Shown in pieces: positions 53,860 to 64,000 of a DNA stretch of 64,000 bases. Origin of the DNA: Megascapheus bottae (taxonomy: Eukaryota > Chordata > Mammalia > Rodentia > Geomyidae). How positions within the stretch are numbered: position 1 is the first letter of the stretch; each line of letters opens with the position of its first letter. The stretch is from the NCBI GenBank assembly GCA_024803745.1, contig JANJXV010000017.1:1943001-2007000 (forward strand), written 5' to 3'. The translations under genes and the position numbers were made by a program. Below the pieces are notes generated by a model that was not told the DNA's origin, did not search any database, and saw only the letters and a program-made list of their open reading frames with translations.

Positions 53860-53897
53860 ATCAGGGTTCCTATTTTTTTTTAAAGAAACCCTGTTGC
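53611..53897 (+). mobile_element. IDL-Geo SINE with (AATA)n tail and TSD
   Basis: GCTGGGAGTGTGGCCTAG, GGGTTCGATTCCTGGG, GGAAGTGGTGTTAGGGCTG (right arm with a change in the A box) and GAGTTCAAGCTCCAGGAC. The AAT/AATA tail is at 53811-53861. Target repeat AAGAAACCTTGTTGC (53611-53625) and AAGAAACCCTGTTGC (53883-53897), one mismatch. About 20 bp of non-tail sequence sits between tail and right repeat. Confidence 0.88.
53811..53861. repeat. (AAT)n/(AATA)n microsatellite in SINE tail
   Basis: Five AAT units then about nine AATA units, inside the target-site duplication of the IDL-Geo copy. Confidence 0.95.
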
Positions 53898-55467
53898 TAC
53901 TGCCTGCAGAAGTAAAGCAAGGCCTTCAAAACAAGTATTAATTTAGAAAAAGTTGTTTTGTGAAATAAATGTTAAAAGGATGTGTAAAAGCATGTGAATG
54001 TATTTAGATTTTGCTAACAAAATACTGAGTCTGAGAATCAGAAGATAAATGGTTTGATTTGTTGTTAGAATAGCCTAAAAATGTTGGAAATTAAGGTCTT
54101 TGAAAATAAGAAAGAGAGGAGATTAGAATAAATTTCCAAGTAAACCATCTCAAAACATGTTGATGGAAAAGAATAACACTTATCTTCAATCCATATTTGA
54201 ATCTCATTCGTTAAAAAGAAGTTATTTGTGGGCGTGAAGGAAAGACTCTTGTTGTTCTAGCCTACAAGTGGAGCTTGCTGAGATGTCTAGATAGAGGGTA
54301 TAAACTACATACCCATAGAAGAGGCTCTGGTTTTCATGTCATGGCTCTGAGAAACATATCTCTCCATAACACGTGAGGATTGCTTACTGATGAGGACAGT
54401 GGTTATAGAGTCCTGGATATTCAGATTTGCTTGGACATTGTATGATCTTCAAGAAAATCATTTTTTCCTCGAGACCACAGGTTCCTCTTTCTCAAGAATG
54501 GATTGAGGTTTTTGGTTTTGTTTTTCCCTAGTGTTTCATTGTGGAGTCACTGGTGAGCTGAAGTTGCTTCTGACCAGTGCACTAGTGTCAATGGGTAAAT
54601 ATCTCAAAATTTTGTGAATGATTTGTTAAAGATTTGGTGGCTCAAGTTGGAAAGAGTTGGAGAATTTATCACTTGAGAATCAACAAATGCTATGAATCAA
54701 GAATTCTTTTACTGGAGAGCTGTTTTACGAATATACTACTGGTGTAGCATCATACGATAAATCACTGTCAGTATTGACTCCTGTGAAAATTGCCTGAATT
54801 TTATAAATGGAAATATTACCTGAAAAGCTGTGTTTGCAGAAAAACTATGTGGTGACCCCAAACCCTGTTATTTAGTATACAGGCTTTTGCTAATGTTGCT
54901 AATTTTGTAACTGAGATATTGAAATAATGGTAAGGGAACAGAAACACAATTATCTGGTTATATTGTTCTATGCTAGGAATTAAAATGATATGATCCAGGC
55001 TACTGCTATTGTAAAATTCACTTGTGGGTTCTCTAGTTACTCAAGTCATCAGGATCTAGTGTTTATTGCTTAGATTACTTTTTCTACAGAAACTGATACA
55101 GTTGGGCAACTGAAATAAGAGGGAAGCACATCTCTAAATATAGATAACAAAACTCCCAAAAGTTGTTGAATGACACAAGAATAAGGGGCTGAGGAAAGTG
55201 TGAATAAGCAAGGCAGTCATTCTGACTATATACTGTATATGCATTGGTGAAATACTGTGGTGAAACCTCTTTGAACAATTAACCCACACTTAGAAGAATA
55301 CAAGAATGTTAAACAGATGTTGTCTGGGGGATGGGTAACTAGTGGGAAGTGGTGAGTGAATGAATGAGAAGGGCACTAGAAGTGAATATTGTCAAAATAA
55401 CTTCATGTACATGAATGAAAAATGGATCGATGAAGCTTGCTGAGACTGATTTAAGAAAGAAAGGGTG
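53898..55467. other. Intronic stretch, mostly unrecognised
   Basis: Apart from a possible MIR remnant at 54425-54510, no repeats or exons are recognised. Confidence 0.4.
54425..54510 (+). repeat. Possible MIR remnant
   Basis: GTATGATCTTCAAGAAAATC, ATTTTTTCCTCGAGACC, then CTCTTTCTCAAGAATGG follow the order of the MIR core (TGTGACCTTGG.., CTCAGTTTCC.., AAATGG). Divergence is high. Confidence 0.35.
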
Positions 55468-55972
55468 CTTTTAGCATCCTATTATATGGCCTTATGTATC
55501 TAGGTTTTGCTCTATTGTGAATCTCTGCTAGGAGAGCCCAAGGTTTCTACTGATTATGACAAATGATGGAAACCATTGAGCCTATGTTCCTTTGAGTCTG
55601 GCTTACTTCACTTAATATGATTTTTTCTAAGGCTTTCCATTTCCTTAAAAATGGGGTGATGTTGTTCTTTCTGACAGCAGCATAGAATTCCATTGTGTGT
55701 AAGTACCACATCTTGTTGATCCACTCATCAACTGAGAGGCATCTGGGTTGATTCCTTATCTTTGCTATGGTAAATAGTGCTGCAATGAACATTGTTATGC
55801 TAGTGGATTTAGTATGTCCTTGTTTCTGGACGATTGGGTAAATGCCAAGTAGTGGAATTGCTGGGTCATAGGGGAGCTCTATGTTTAGTCTTTTGAGGAA
55901 CCACCATACTGCTTTCCATCGTGGTTGAACAAGTTTGCACTCCCACCAATAGTGTATTAGTGATCCCTCCTG
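55468..55972 (-). mobile_element. L1 3' fragment, antisense, lacking its 3' tail
   Basis: Begins within the 3' UTR (ATGGCCTTATGTATCTAGG), then the ORF2 end. The minus-strand frame of 81 codons contains [18 protein letters not shown] and ends at GCAAACTTGTTCAACC-type sequence. The absence of a poly-A end suggests a later deletion. Confidence 0.9.
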
Positions 55973-56611
55973 AAGATTTGATTTTGATAATATTTTATGT
56001 TTATTTTACTCCAAAATTCTGATTTGTGATTGGAACATCATTATTTATTGTTAGTGCTTGTTCTAAAATAATTTTTCAATCTTTCTCCAACCTGTTGTTT
56101 ACTGCTGTAGCCAGGCCTTTGCTTGATCTGAAGAATGGCAGATGGCTACTCAGTTCAGTGGGTAAGAGACCCATGTATGCCATTTGGCAACTCCTTCTAT
56201 CAGACAGTGGTGGCAATTTTTTTGTATTAATGATACTCTAAAGATTAAAATCATTTTCATTCCTAGTACTTATTCTACATTTCAGAATAATTAAAAGACA
56301 AATACTTGTAGGTATAAATGAATGTGTCATCTGGATAATTATTCGTGTTAATGCTTGTGCATTTGTAAGTATGTTAAAGGTTAATGCTCTAAATGTAGGA
56401 AACACAATTTCCTATACTCATATGCATGTTAATAAAATGAAAGAAACTAGAGTTACACCCAAAAATGCATGGGTAGATTAGATTTTTTAGCATTAGTATA
56501 TAATATCCATATTAATGCTAATGGACAAAAAGAAAATGATATTAAAGAATCGGAAGCTGCCTTGTTTCTCAGTGAATAATGTGAAAAAGGATCTTTATTA
56601 AGAAATTCTAA
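55973..56611. other. Intronic sequence, nothing recognised
   Basis: AT-rich sequence without recognised repeats or exons. Confidence 0.4.
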
Positions 56612-57052
56612 TTGGTACCTCTTGCCTCTTATCCTAGCTTTTCAAGAGACCAAGTCTTAAGGATAGTCTTTTGAAGTCAGCCCTGGCAGAAAATTCCAAG
56701 AGATTTCATTTCCAATTAAATGGCAAAAAAACTAAGATGAGTCTTGCACTGGTGGCTGGCTCATGACTGTGATCCTAGTTACTCAGGGGCTGAGAGCTAA
56801 GGATCTCGGTTCAATATTAGCCCAGGCATGAAAGTACATGAGACTCTTATCTCCAATTAACCATCAAACAACTAGAAGGGGCACTGTGGCTCAAGGGGTA
56901 GGGTGGTAGCCTTGAGCTGAAGACCTCAGGAACAGAACCCAGGCTCAAAGCTTGAGACCCCCTCTACTAAGTGGTAGAGCTCCAGCTCTGAGCAGGCAAG
57001 CTGAGAGCATAACAAGGTCCTGGGTTCAGACTTCAGTACTGGCAGAAAAAAG
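56612..57052 (+). repeat. Old B1-headed composite SINE interrupted by a younger one
   Basis: The outer copy is visible at 56612-56735 (CCTCTTGCCTCTTATCC, TTTCCAATTAAATGGC). It resumes at 56971 with AGTGGTAGAGCTCCAGC, then GGTCCTGGGTTCAGAC and an A-rich tail. Confidence 0.72.
56736..56970 (+). repeat. B1-headed composite SINE, nested
   Basis: CTTGCACTGGTGGCTGGCTC, GGGGCTGAGAGCTAAGGATC, CTCCAATTAACCATCAAAC and GGGGTAGGGTGGTAGCC. It ends at GAGACCCCCTCTACTA. A case of self-family nesting. Confidence 0.8.
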
Positions 57053-57054
57053 AA

Positions 57055-58227
57055 AAACTATAACTTTGCTACCAAACCTCATATGTGCAGATTGTAAGAT
57101 TTTACTCTAAGGAAAATCTCTCTAGCTACAACTGAGCTTGTATACAATGCCATACATTATATGTATGGTACTTTATATTATGTGTATACTTTATATCTAT
57201 CATGAGGAACCTTAAGGAACCTTAAGTTCTCAATCAAGAAATAGAAAGAAACCATGGTCGGCCTGTACTGAGGATCTGATAGTAAGATAATTTAGACAAA
57301 GCCTTTGGCTAAAGGAAATGTGTATAGTCTGATTGGGAACTTAAATGTCGATTTTAAAAATCACGTGATTTGTTATCACGTTGAAAATATAAGTACAAAA
57401 AAAGAAAGACGAATGACAGTCAGATAGTTTCAAACATATCATTAGACCTATCATGTGTGGAGAAATGGTGCTTAGGCTAAGATCAGAGGATGAATAGGTT
57501 TAACTGAGGAAGGAAGAGAAAAGTATTCTCGGGAGAGGAAAATTCATGTGCAGAGCCAATGGCTAGAGGGAACTTAGGATAATAAGGTGGAAGAGGTCAG
57601 TGTTGCTGCAACAGGGAGAGGATGTGGGTTATAGGAAAAACGGGCTATAAACACGAATAAAGTAAAAAAAATGACCATTTTTGTAAAGTATGTTAAAAGT
57701 TTTGTTTTATCTTAAGAAATGATTAAGTTGCCACAAACAGAAAGAGCATGAAAGATCAGGGAGAGTGTGTAGACCCAAAGTCCAAGACCCAGAACCAGCA
57801 AAATAAACTAATATAAAAAGAAAAAAGACAGGGAGAAAAGAAAAAAATCAAAGTGGAAGAAAAAATAGAACCCAAATGAGTTGATTTTTAGTTAATTCCT
57901 CTTTCATAGTTATGAAAAGTACTACAGAACACTGACAATCATTTAGTGACTAGGTATTGAAAGTTGTCAAGGCCAATAAATACTAAAATTCTAGTTGATT
58001 GTAAAGCTAAGGTCCAGGGAATGGGCTGTCAGCTGGAATTCATGGCAAATACATTGATTACAATACCTCTCTGCTTATCAGTAAGAGGAGCAAATAGGAA
58101 TGGAAGGCGATAGTTTCTGACTGAGGGAAAGGGGTTTTCACCTTTGAGCGGGTCAATAAAACTTATGTAGTATAATGATTTTCACATGTTAAATTATAAC
58201 CCTTTACATGATTGCAACTGTGCCCTT
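57055..58227. other. Intronic sequence, nothing recognised
   Basis: A short TGTAGACCCAAAGTCCAAG..CCAGCAAAAT segment near 57770-57800 might be a SINE tail remnant. Otherwise unrecognised. Confidence 0.35.
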
Positions 58228-58460
58228 AAAACACTGACACTTGGGCCGGGAGTTTGGCCTAGTGGTAGAGTGCTTGCCTAGCATGCACAAAGACCCGGGT
58301 TTGATTCCACGGTACTACATACATAGAAAAAGCCAAAAGTGGTGCTGTGGCTCCAGTGGTAGGGCTCTAGCCTTGAGAAAGCCCAAGGACAGTGCTCTGG
58401 CCCTGAGCTCAAGCCCAGGACTGGCAAAAGCAAAAGTCAAATAACAAAATACTGACACTT
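58228..58460 (+). mobile_element. IDL-Geo SINE with 15-bp TSD
   Basis: GGGCCGGGAGTTTGGCC, GTGGTAGAGTGCTTGCC, GGGTTTGATTCC, GTGGCTCCAGTGGTAGGGC and GAGCTCAAGCCCAGGACTGG. Target repeat AAAACACTGACACTT (58228-58242) and AAAATACTGACACTT (58446-58460). Confidence 0.93.
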
Positions 58461-58504
58461 AAAAAACAAACAAACAAACAAACAAAAACACTCATAAAAA
58501 AAAC

Positions 58505-58735
58505 TAAGCCTGGAGTCAGAGACTCATGCCTATACTCCTGAGATGTGAGATTGTAGTTCAAACCTACCCAAGCACATAAATCCAATAGTCTTATTTCCAA
58601 TTAACTCACAAAAAGCCAGAAGTAAAGGAGTGCCTCAAGCAGTAAAGTACTCGTTTGAATAAAAGAGCCAAGTGAGAGTTTGAGGCCTTATGTTAAGTCC
58701 CAGTACTGGCACAAAAAATAAAATAAATAATAAAT
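58505..58735 (+). repeat. B1-headed composite SINE, old
   Basis: GAGTCAGAGACTCATGCC, TTTCCAATTAACTCACAAA, GTGCCTCAAGCAGTAAAG and GTTAAGTCCCAGTACTGGC, with an A/T-rich tail. A deletion removed part of the head. Confidence 0.75.
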
Positions 58736-58739
58736 TTAT

Positions 58740-59949
58740 GAATAAGTTAATTAAAAATAAGCTAAGCATAAACCATAATGAACAGAGTCTAAAACAGAAA
58801 AAAAAATCATTAATGTGTTCCTATTTTCCACATTGACTGTATCTTTCATCTAGTTCTTCTTGTGGCTTATACAATACTTAGTACAATACTCTCAGAAAGC
58901 CCAGCCAATTATGCACCCTCCTTCTTTCCACCCAGGGAAGAATGAATCTGGCCTTAATTAAAGAAGCACAGTGAAAGGTTCTTCTGTTGTAAAGTGAGCA
59001 CACTGCAGCCATAACAGTGATGTACCTAAAGGGAACTGTTCAGGTGCATACATTTCCAATCATTCCAGGCTGCGCAGAAACATTATCTGCCTGACCTTGT
59101 GTTTTTCTATAAATGTTCTCTCTGCTCAAGATATGGCATCCCGTCACTGTCTTCTTCAGAAAGGAGACTGTGAATGTCACTTTAATATATTTAACAAGAG
59201 AGGAGAAACACCCACCATGAAAAGCCGCAGGAACCATGTTAGTATGTGCTTAGTCGCTGAAGGGCTGGCCAAACCTATCATGTTTCCTGGCCTTGCTGGA
59301 GGGCTCGTTATGGTACATGCTGAATGCTGAGTTGTAAAAGCAGACTCGAGTGCCATCCAGGCTCAAGTGCTGAGTCCATTACATACTCTGTCAGACAGTT
59401 TTGACAAATGCACCGACACAATCAAACCTTTTATCAATTTAAAAGTAACCTTGTCAGAGTAATCTGTCAAACTGTTCCAATGCAGCGAAAGGAAAACAGT
59501 CACCGTGCACTCCAGGGTAACCAAGGAAATAAGAAAAATGTGCCTAGAAATTTCTTTAGTTTCTTTTTCACAGTGTCGAGGATTTAGAAGTTTCCCCTTA
59601 TTAAAGCTTGACGAAATGTATTAGTAGCTTTCTTCTGCAAGTCTGACTCTACTGATGGTACTGGGTTTTTGTGCTGTCATAAATCTGTGTGGTAGAAATG
59701 TGAGCAGGAAGGAAAGTCCAGTTCTTTGAACTCTGCATTTGTGCCTAAAGGGACCAAACCAACTTTGAACTCCCGAGTCAGCAACTACTGACAACTGCTT
59801 ACATAAATCTGCATTTAGGCAGGATTATATCTGCTAGCTATTACAAACCAGACATAATATTTGATTGGTATTTAACAAATCACTACTAATACTAAAGCAT
59901 TATGTGAGTGTTCTATATAATGTAGTCTGCTTTTGTTTTTGTTTTTGTT
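58740..59949. other. Repeat-poor intronic stretch, candidate conserved non-coding DNA
   Basis: No repeats recognised over 1.2 kb, with locally balanced base composition (58900-59800). It contains four TGTCA/TGACA words within 81 bp (59389-59469). Conservation is a guess that an alignment would test. Confidence 0.35.
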
Positions 59950-60188
59950 TTATTTTGGTCAGTTTTGGGGCTTGAATTCTAGGACTGAGCCATGTCCCTG
60001 AGCTGTTCAGCTCAAGACTACGGCCCTACCCCTGGAGTCACAGCACCACTTCTGGTTTTCTAGTGATTAATTGGAGATAAGACTCCTCACGAGACTTTAT
60101 TGACTGGGCTGACTTTGAACTGAGATGCTAAGATCTCAGCCTCCTGAGTATTTAGGGTTACAGGCATGAGCCACTGCACCAGTCTAGT
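59950..60188 (-). repeat. B1-headed composite SINE, antisense
   Basis: GGGGCTTGAATTCTAGGAC, CCCTGAGCTGTTCAGCTCAA, AGTGATTAATTGGAGATAAG, CCTCCTGAGTATTTAGG and GGCATGAGCCACTGCACC. Confidence 0.87.
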
Positions 60189-61059
60189 CTAAGTTTTTAT
60201 ATAATATCACATACTGTTCAAAACACCATTATGATGCAACATGAACATAATCATTATTAAGTTATAGTAAAGTAAACAAAGGCTCAAGGAAGCTAGGAAA
60301 CTTGTGCACATGTGTAAAAGTTGCCAAGGTTCACATTCTAGCTCCTAGTCCGAAGCCCTTATATATAATGCAAAAAACATTCATGAAATAGGAACCAGAG
60401 TGCCATGGGCTCTCAAGTCTGATCCCTGGAGAGGTTTGAGAAGTATGAGATCCAGATACCATTCTTTTAGGATTCTGACTTGGCTGATGTGGTCTCAGCC
60501 AGACACTGGGCCAACTCAATTCATTCTTGTAGTTATAAATCTTGACAGCCCCTGGAATTAACAATGCTTGCATTAACTAGAAAACATACTCTCTCAATTT
60601 CAGCAACCTTACACTGGATTTTTTTTTAAAAATAAGATATAGTGGTTTCATAGAATCCACCAATGTTTTCAATTAACCAGAAGACTTAATGTGTTTTATT
60701 GATAATTTGGGGATGTTTGTTTTTCTAATCATAAAACTTATTTTTTTAATTACAAATATTGACAATTGATCCTAGGAATGAATCCAAGTCTACAAGTGTA
60801 TTCAAGAATGGGTTATGAGCCTCTTACACTACTTCTTATAGTTTTTCTAAGTCAAGTATTTCTTCAACATTCTACTTTTGAATATTGTTTATATTTACTT
60901 GACAAAGCAGCAAATACTTTTGGTTACACATGAATATTTTCCATGCTGATTATAGTCTAATGACCAAAGTTCTTACATCTTCTAGCATTACTGGAAGCAT
61001 CTTAGGAGCTATTATTCCCACACCAATTTATTGAATATTGCTGAGTTATTGTTGTTGTT
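60189..61059. other. Intronic sequence, nothing recognised
   Basis: No recognised repeat or exon. AT-rich in the second half. Confidence 0.4.
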
Positions 61060-61152
61060 CTCCCTCTCCCTCTTCTCCTTCTCCTTTTCCTCCTCCTCGT
61101 TCTGTTCCTCCTCCTCCTCCTCCTTTTTCCTTCTGCTTCTGTTTCTGCTTTT
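61060..61152. repeat. (CTT)n/(CCT)n pyrimidine tract
   Basis: Almost pure pyrimidine with CTCCTC and CTTCTG units. Confidence 0.9.
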
Positions 61153-61729
61153 GCCTCATTATCATCGTCATATTATTATTGTTGTTGATTTCAATGCAAT
61201 GTCCTGTTGAATGCTTATTTATCTCATAACCTGTTCAAAAGTAAATTCTTTTAATTTTCTCATGAATGATTATGCTATTCCCCAACTATGTTAGAGACAA
61301 AGAACAGAAAAATAAAAATTAAAACATTGAGAACAGGAGTCACTATTGTTCAATATGTCGATGATAGTATTTTTAAAAACTCAAAGGCCTAGAACTTGAG
61401 GACAAATGGAATTCTGTGCATGTCTCATGCTGAGTGCCAGAAAATTTGAGGGACCTTGAGGCTTTAATGTGAGGAATCTGGCAATCTCAGGTGGGTGCTG
61501 GTTTTCATTCTGCTAGGGATTATCTGACTGAAAAATAGATTTAGCTTTTTTGTCCTTATTTTTTGCCTTTGTTTTGCATTATCTCTGTCAGACCATGTCA
61601 ATCTCTGTTTTATCCTTAAATTTTCTTTCTCAATGGCCACCACACTTCTCTTTCCTGGGCCTTCTCCCTTGCTTCAAAAATTCTTCTGTTCTTTCTCAAT
61701 CTGCTTCTTGGATGTTTGGTGTTTTCCAT

Positions 61730-61960
61730 AGGCGAGAGGAATTCTTTTTTTTTTTTTTTGCCAGTCCTGGGCTTGAGCGCAGGGCCTGAGCACTGTCCTT
61801 GGACTTTCTCAAGGCTAGAGCTCTACCACTTGAGCCTCAGCACCACTTCCGGCTTTTTTCTATGTATGTGGTACCGAGGAGTCGAACCCAGGTCTTTGTA
61901 CATGCTAGGCAAGCACTCTACCATTAGGCTAAACTCCCGGCCCCAGGCGAGAGGAATTCT
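61730..61960 (-). mobile_element. IDL-Geo SINE, antisense, recent, exact 16-bp TSD
   Basis: T tract, GCCAGTCCTGGGCTTGAGC, CCTTGGACTTTCTCAAGGC, TTTTTTCTATGTATGTGG, AGTCGAACCCAGGTC and GCTAGGCAAGCACTCTACC. The target repeat AGGCGAGAGGAATTCT is exact at 61730-61745 and 61945-61960, one of the youngest insertions here. Confidence 0.95.
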
Positions 61961-62021
61961 GTCTCTACAAATCATTTACTTCTAAGTGAATAAGTGACAT
62001 TATCTCTCTTGATGATGATTA

Positions 62022-62082
62022 AATCTGTAACTGTAACCCCTCTGTATAGCACCACTATAATAACAATAAAAGACATTTAAAG
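62022..62082 (+). mobile_element. L1-type 3' end, older subfamily
   Basis: AATCTGTAACTGTAACCCC, TCTGTATAGCACCAC and TAACAATAAAAGAC. Same ending as 33765-33835 and 50945-51010. Confidence 0.5.
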
Positions 62083-62739
62083 AAAAAGTAAAAGGCTTAG
62101 TTTAAGAACCCCCTCAAGCTCATCTACTCTTAGGGAGTATATTACATAGCAAAAACAGAAAATACTCACACAGCTCAGCCTCTAAAGTTCCCTGAGGCCC
62201 TGAAGGGAAGCCAAAGGACTTTGTGAATGAATCACCAGCAATGTTGAATAACTGGGACACAGGAGAAAGCTATACAGCAGAAGCTGAGCCAAGGAAATCT
62301 CAAAAAGGCAGGTGATTATGTACATACATTTTTCCTTCAAAACAAAATAAGAAAAAACAAAACAAACAAACATTGAGAAGTCAAGAAAGACATCAACAGA
62401 GAAGTTACATTTGGCCTTGGTAATTGAAAGCGATTTGGAGTGAACTGTTCCTGAAACTGCCTGACAGTCTTTTCAAGAGGGACATGCTTGTCTCCTCCCT
62501 CTGTGGTAAATAGCTCTCCTAACATTTTCCCCTTGGCTTTCTGGCTTCTTCTCTCTGTTACCTCACACCACTGTCTGCTCTCTGTGGTACAGCTCTGTCT
62601 TGTTCTGTGGCTCTGTAGCTTCTTTTTTGTCTCACCTCTACCCTACTACTCCCTCTCTAATTGAAAACTCAAGGACAGTAGATTTAGCCTATTCATTTGT
62701 GTGTCCTCAGTTCCTGACATACTACAAGGCATGGAAGTG
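62083..62739. other. Intronic sequence, nothing recognised
   Basis: No recognised repeat or exon. Confidence 0.4.
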
Positions 62740-63118
62740 GCAAGGGATAAATAAGGTCATATAGGATGAGGCTGAATGAAAGGAACTCCAGGATATGGAC
62801 ACAAGAGCTTTTTCTTGTGTGATTGTTGTTCTTAATGTTTCATGTTTTTTTTTCTCTTCTCTTTTGTTGCTCTTTGGTTAATCTCATATTGTTACTGTAT
62901 CTGACTTTGTTACCTGGTATATTGTATATATGTTTATTTGATTATTTGAACTAGGAAAGGAAAGGGGGGAAACAAGATGATTGGGAGGGGATAGAGGGAG
63001 GAAAGTGGGGACTAAAACATGAGAAGGGGTATCAATGTGTGATAAGTAATGCAATTACTATCTGGTGAATAATAAATAATAAATAATAATAATAATAATA
63101 AATAAATAAAAGGAAAAA
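62740..63118 (+). mobile_element. L1 3' UTR fragment with AATA-rich tail
   Basis: TAAGGTCATATAGGATGAGG, GGAACTCCAGGATATGGAC, GTTACTGTATCTGACTTTG, a G-rich stretch (62965-63010), CTATCTGGTGAATAATAAAT and an AATA/AAT tail (63069-63111). It contains 3' UTR only. Confidence 0.85.
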
Positions 63119-63218
63119 AAGATAGAATAAAGCCCAAGTTTGTCAGTTATATAACCGTGATTTTATTAGCTTTCTAAAACTTGTTGCAGAATAACCTTTG
63201 AGTGAATAGTAGGAGGTA

Positions 63219-63342
63219 TTTTTTTTTTTTGCCCATACTGGGTCTTGAACTCAGGGCCTGGGCATTGTCCTGAGTAACAGAATGCAGGTCTTTGTGCATG
63301 CTAGGCAAGCACTCTACCACTAGGCCAAACTCCCGCCCCCCC
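63219..63342 (-). repeat. IDL-Geo SINE, antisense, internally deleted
   Basis: T tract, CTTGAACTCAGGGCCTGGGC, then a jump from GTCCTGAGTAACAG directly into the head (GCAGGTCTTTGTGCATGC, GCAAGCACTCTACCACTAGG). The middle of the right arm and the A-rich linker, roughly 70 bp, are missing. Confidence 0.85.
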
Positions 63343-63689
63343 ACTCCCCAAATACTATAGTTAACATTATTCCATTGGAGACAAATTTGAAAGTGATTTC
63401 TTTCTTTTTTAAATTTTTTTTAGTTCTTGTATTCCAGGGCCTCTTGATGGAGAGTTTTGGGGAAGTATACATTAACTTAAGTCACATGCATTAAAGAACC
63501 AATAAGGATGAAAGCCTCTATCCTGATCGCTCACTGTGGTTGCTTTACTCTTGCTTGAGATGTGTGGACTCAACTAGAAAACAAATAAGTGTGCACTGAC
63601 TAATTCTACAATGAAGGCAAAGTTATTTTAGGCTCATTCTTCCACTTTTCATTTTTTTCATAAATTTTTTTATAGCCAATATCTTTTCC
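63343..63689. other. Intronic sequence, nothing recognised
   Basis: No recognised repeat or exon. Confidence 0.35.
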
Positions 63690-63818
63690 TTTTAAGCTAG
63701 TTAATTAGGTAAGAGTCTTAGTAATTTTTCTGCCAGGACTGGCTTTGAACTGTGTTTCACAGATCTCATACACTTGAATAGTTAGGATTTTAGGTGTGAG
63801 CCTATGGTACCCAGCTTC
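63690..63818 (-). repeat. Head part of a B1-headed composite SINE, antisense
   Basis: TAGTTAATTAGGTAAGAGTC, GACTGGCTTTGAACTGTG and GGTGTGAGCCTATGGTACCC. The right arm is absent. Confidence 0.7.
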
Positions 63819-64000
63819 AGCTGATGACGTTCGGGAACACAAAATAAAAGAATGCTGACAGAAAAATAAGCGAAGCTTATTTGTGTGCTTATGATATGAA
63901 AGAAATGACAACATTTTGGCTGAACTCTTACAGTCATAAAATCTAGATATATTGTTGAATCCTATGACAGACAATAAAGTGCAGATTCCAATTTGCTTCC

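Larger units (their letters stand above)
52664..64000 (+). other. RBMS3: Downstream intron of the RBMS3-like gene (5' part)
   Basis: No further exon is recognised up to the window end. The next expected exon, continuing RRM1 with the RNP1 region, is not present, so the intron is longer than 11.3 kb. Confidence 0.75.

Noticed and set aside
1..64000. Endogenous retrovirus, CRISPR array, operon-like gene cluster or origin
   Set aside because: No LTR pair, gag/pol/env frames, spaced direct repeats or clustered genes were recognised. The window reads as ordinary mammalian intron with retroelements.

Overview
The window is nuclear DNA from a rodent, most likely of the superfamily Geomyoidea (kangaroo rats, pocket mice, pocket gophers). 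The main sign is many copies of a SINE with an ID/tRNA-Ala-like head and a characteristic right arm. This matches the IDL-Geo family, which as I recall it is described only from Geomyoidea. A second abundant SINE has a 7SL/B1-like head joined to the same kind of right arm, and there are several 5'-truncated L1 copies. No database was searched, so genus and species are not assigned.

Only one functional coding piece is visible: a 173-nt exon on the + strand at 52491-52663. It encodes the serine/asparagine-rich linker and the start of RRM1 of an RBMS-family RNA-binding protein, and the residues fit RBMS3 best. It has a good 3' splice site, a GTAAGT donor and phases 0 to 2. Positions 1-52490 are therefore read as part of the upstream intron and 52664-64000 as part of the downstream intron. 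Such long introns fit the very large RBMS3 locus.

The upstream intron holds a processed pseudogene of cyclin B1 (CCNB1), antisense at 22049-24700. It has a 17-bp target-site duplication, a polyadenylation signal plus short A tail, a lost start codon and frameshifts. Around it lie about 40 SINEs, several L1 fragments (two with the internal inversion typical of twin priming), many microsatellites, and an unnamed dispersed repeat (called R here). There is also a duplicated block of about 400 bp (15361-15770 and 20738-21145) that includes non-SINE flank. The downstream intron holds further SINEs and L1 ends and a repeat-poor stretch at 58740-59940 that is a candidate for conserved regulatory DNA.

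The most interesting material is the history of the retroelements. Two SINE families share one right-hand module that itself looks tRNA/ID-like. IDL-Geo copies are repeatedly nested in the B1-headed SINE. Two IDL-Geo copies sit in tandem inside one target-site duplication. Microsatellites have grown from SINE tails. Near the exon, a 55-bp TG repeat 105 bp upstream of the 3' splice site and an NAGNAG acceptor could affect splicing. I found no convincing unknown gene system, operon, CRISPR array or intact mobile element. Repeat boundaries are by eye and may be off by 5-20 bases.
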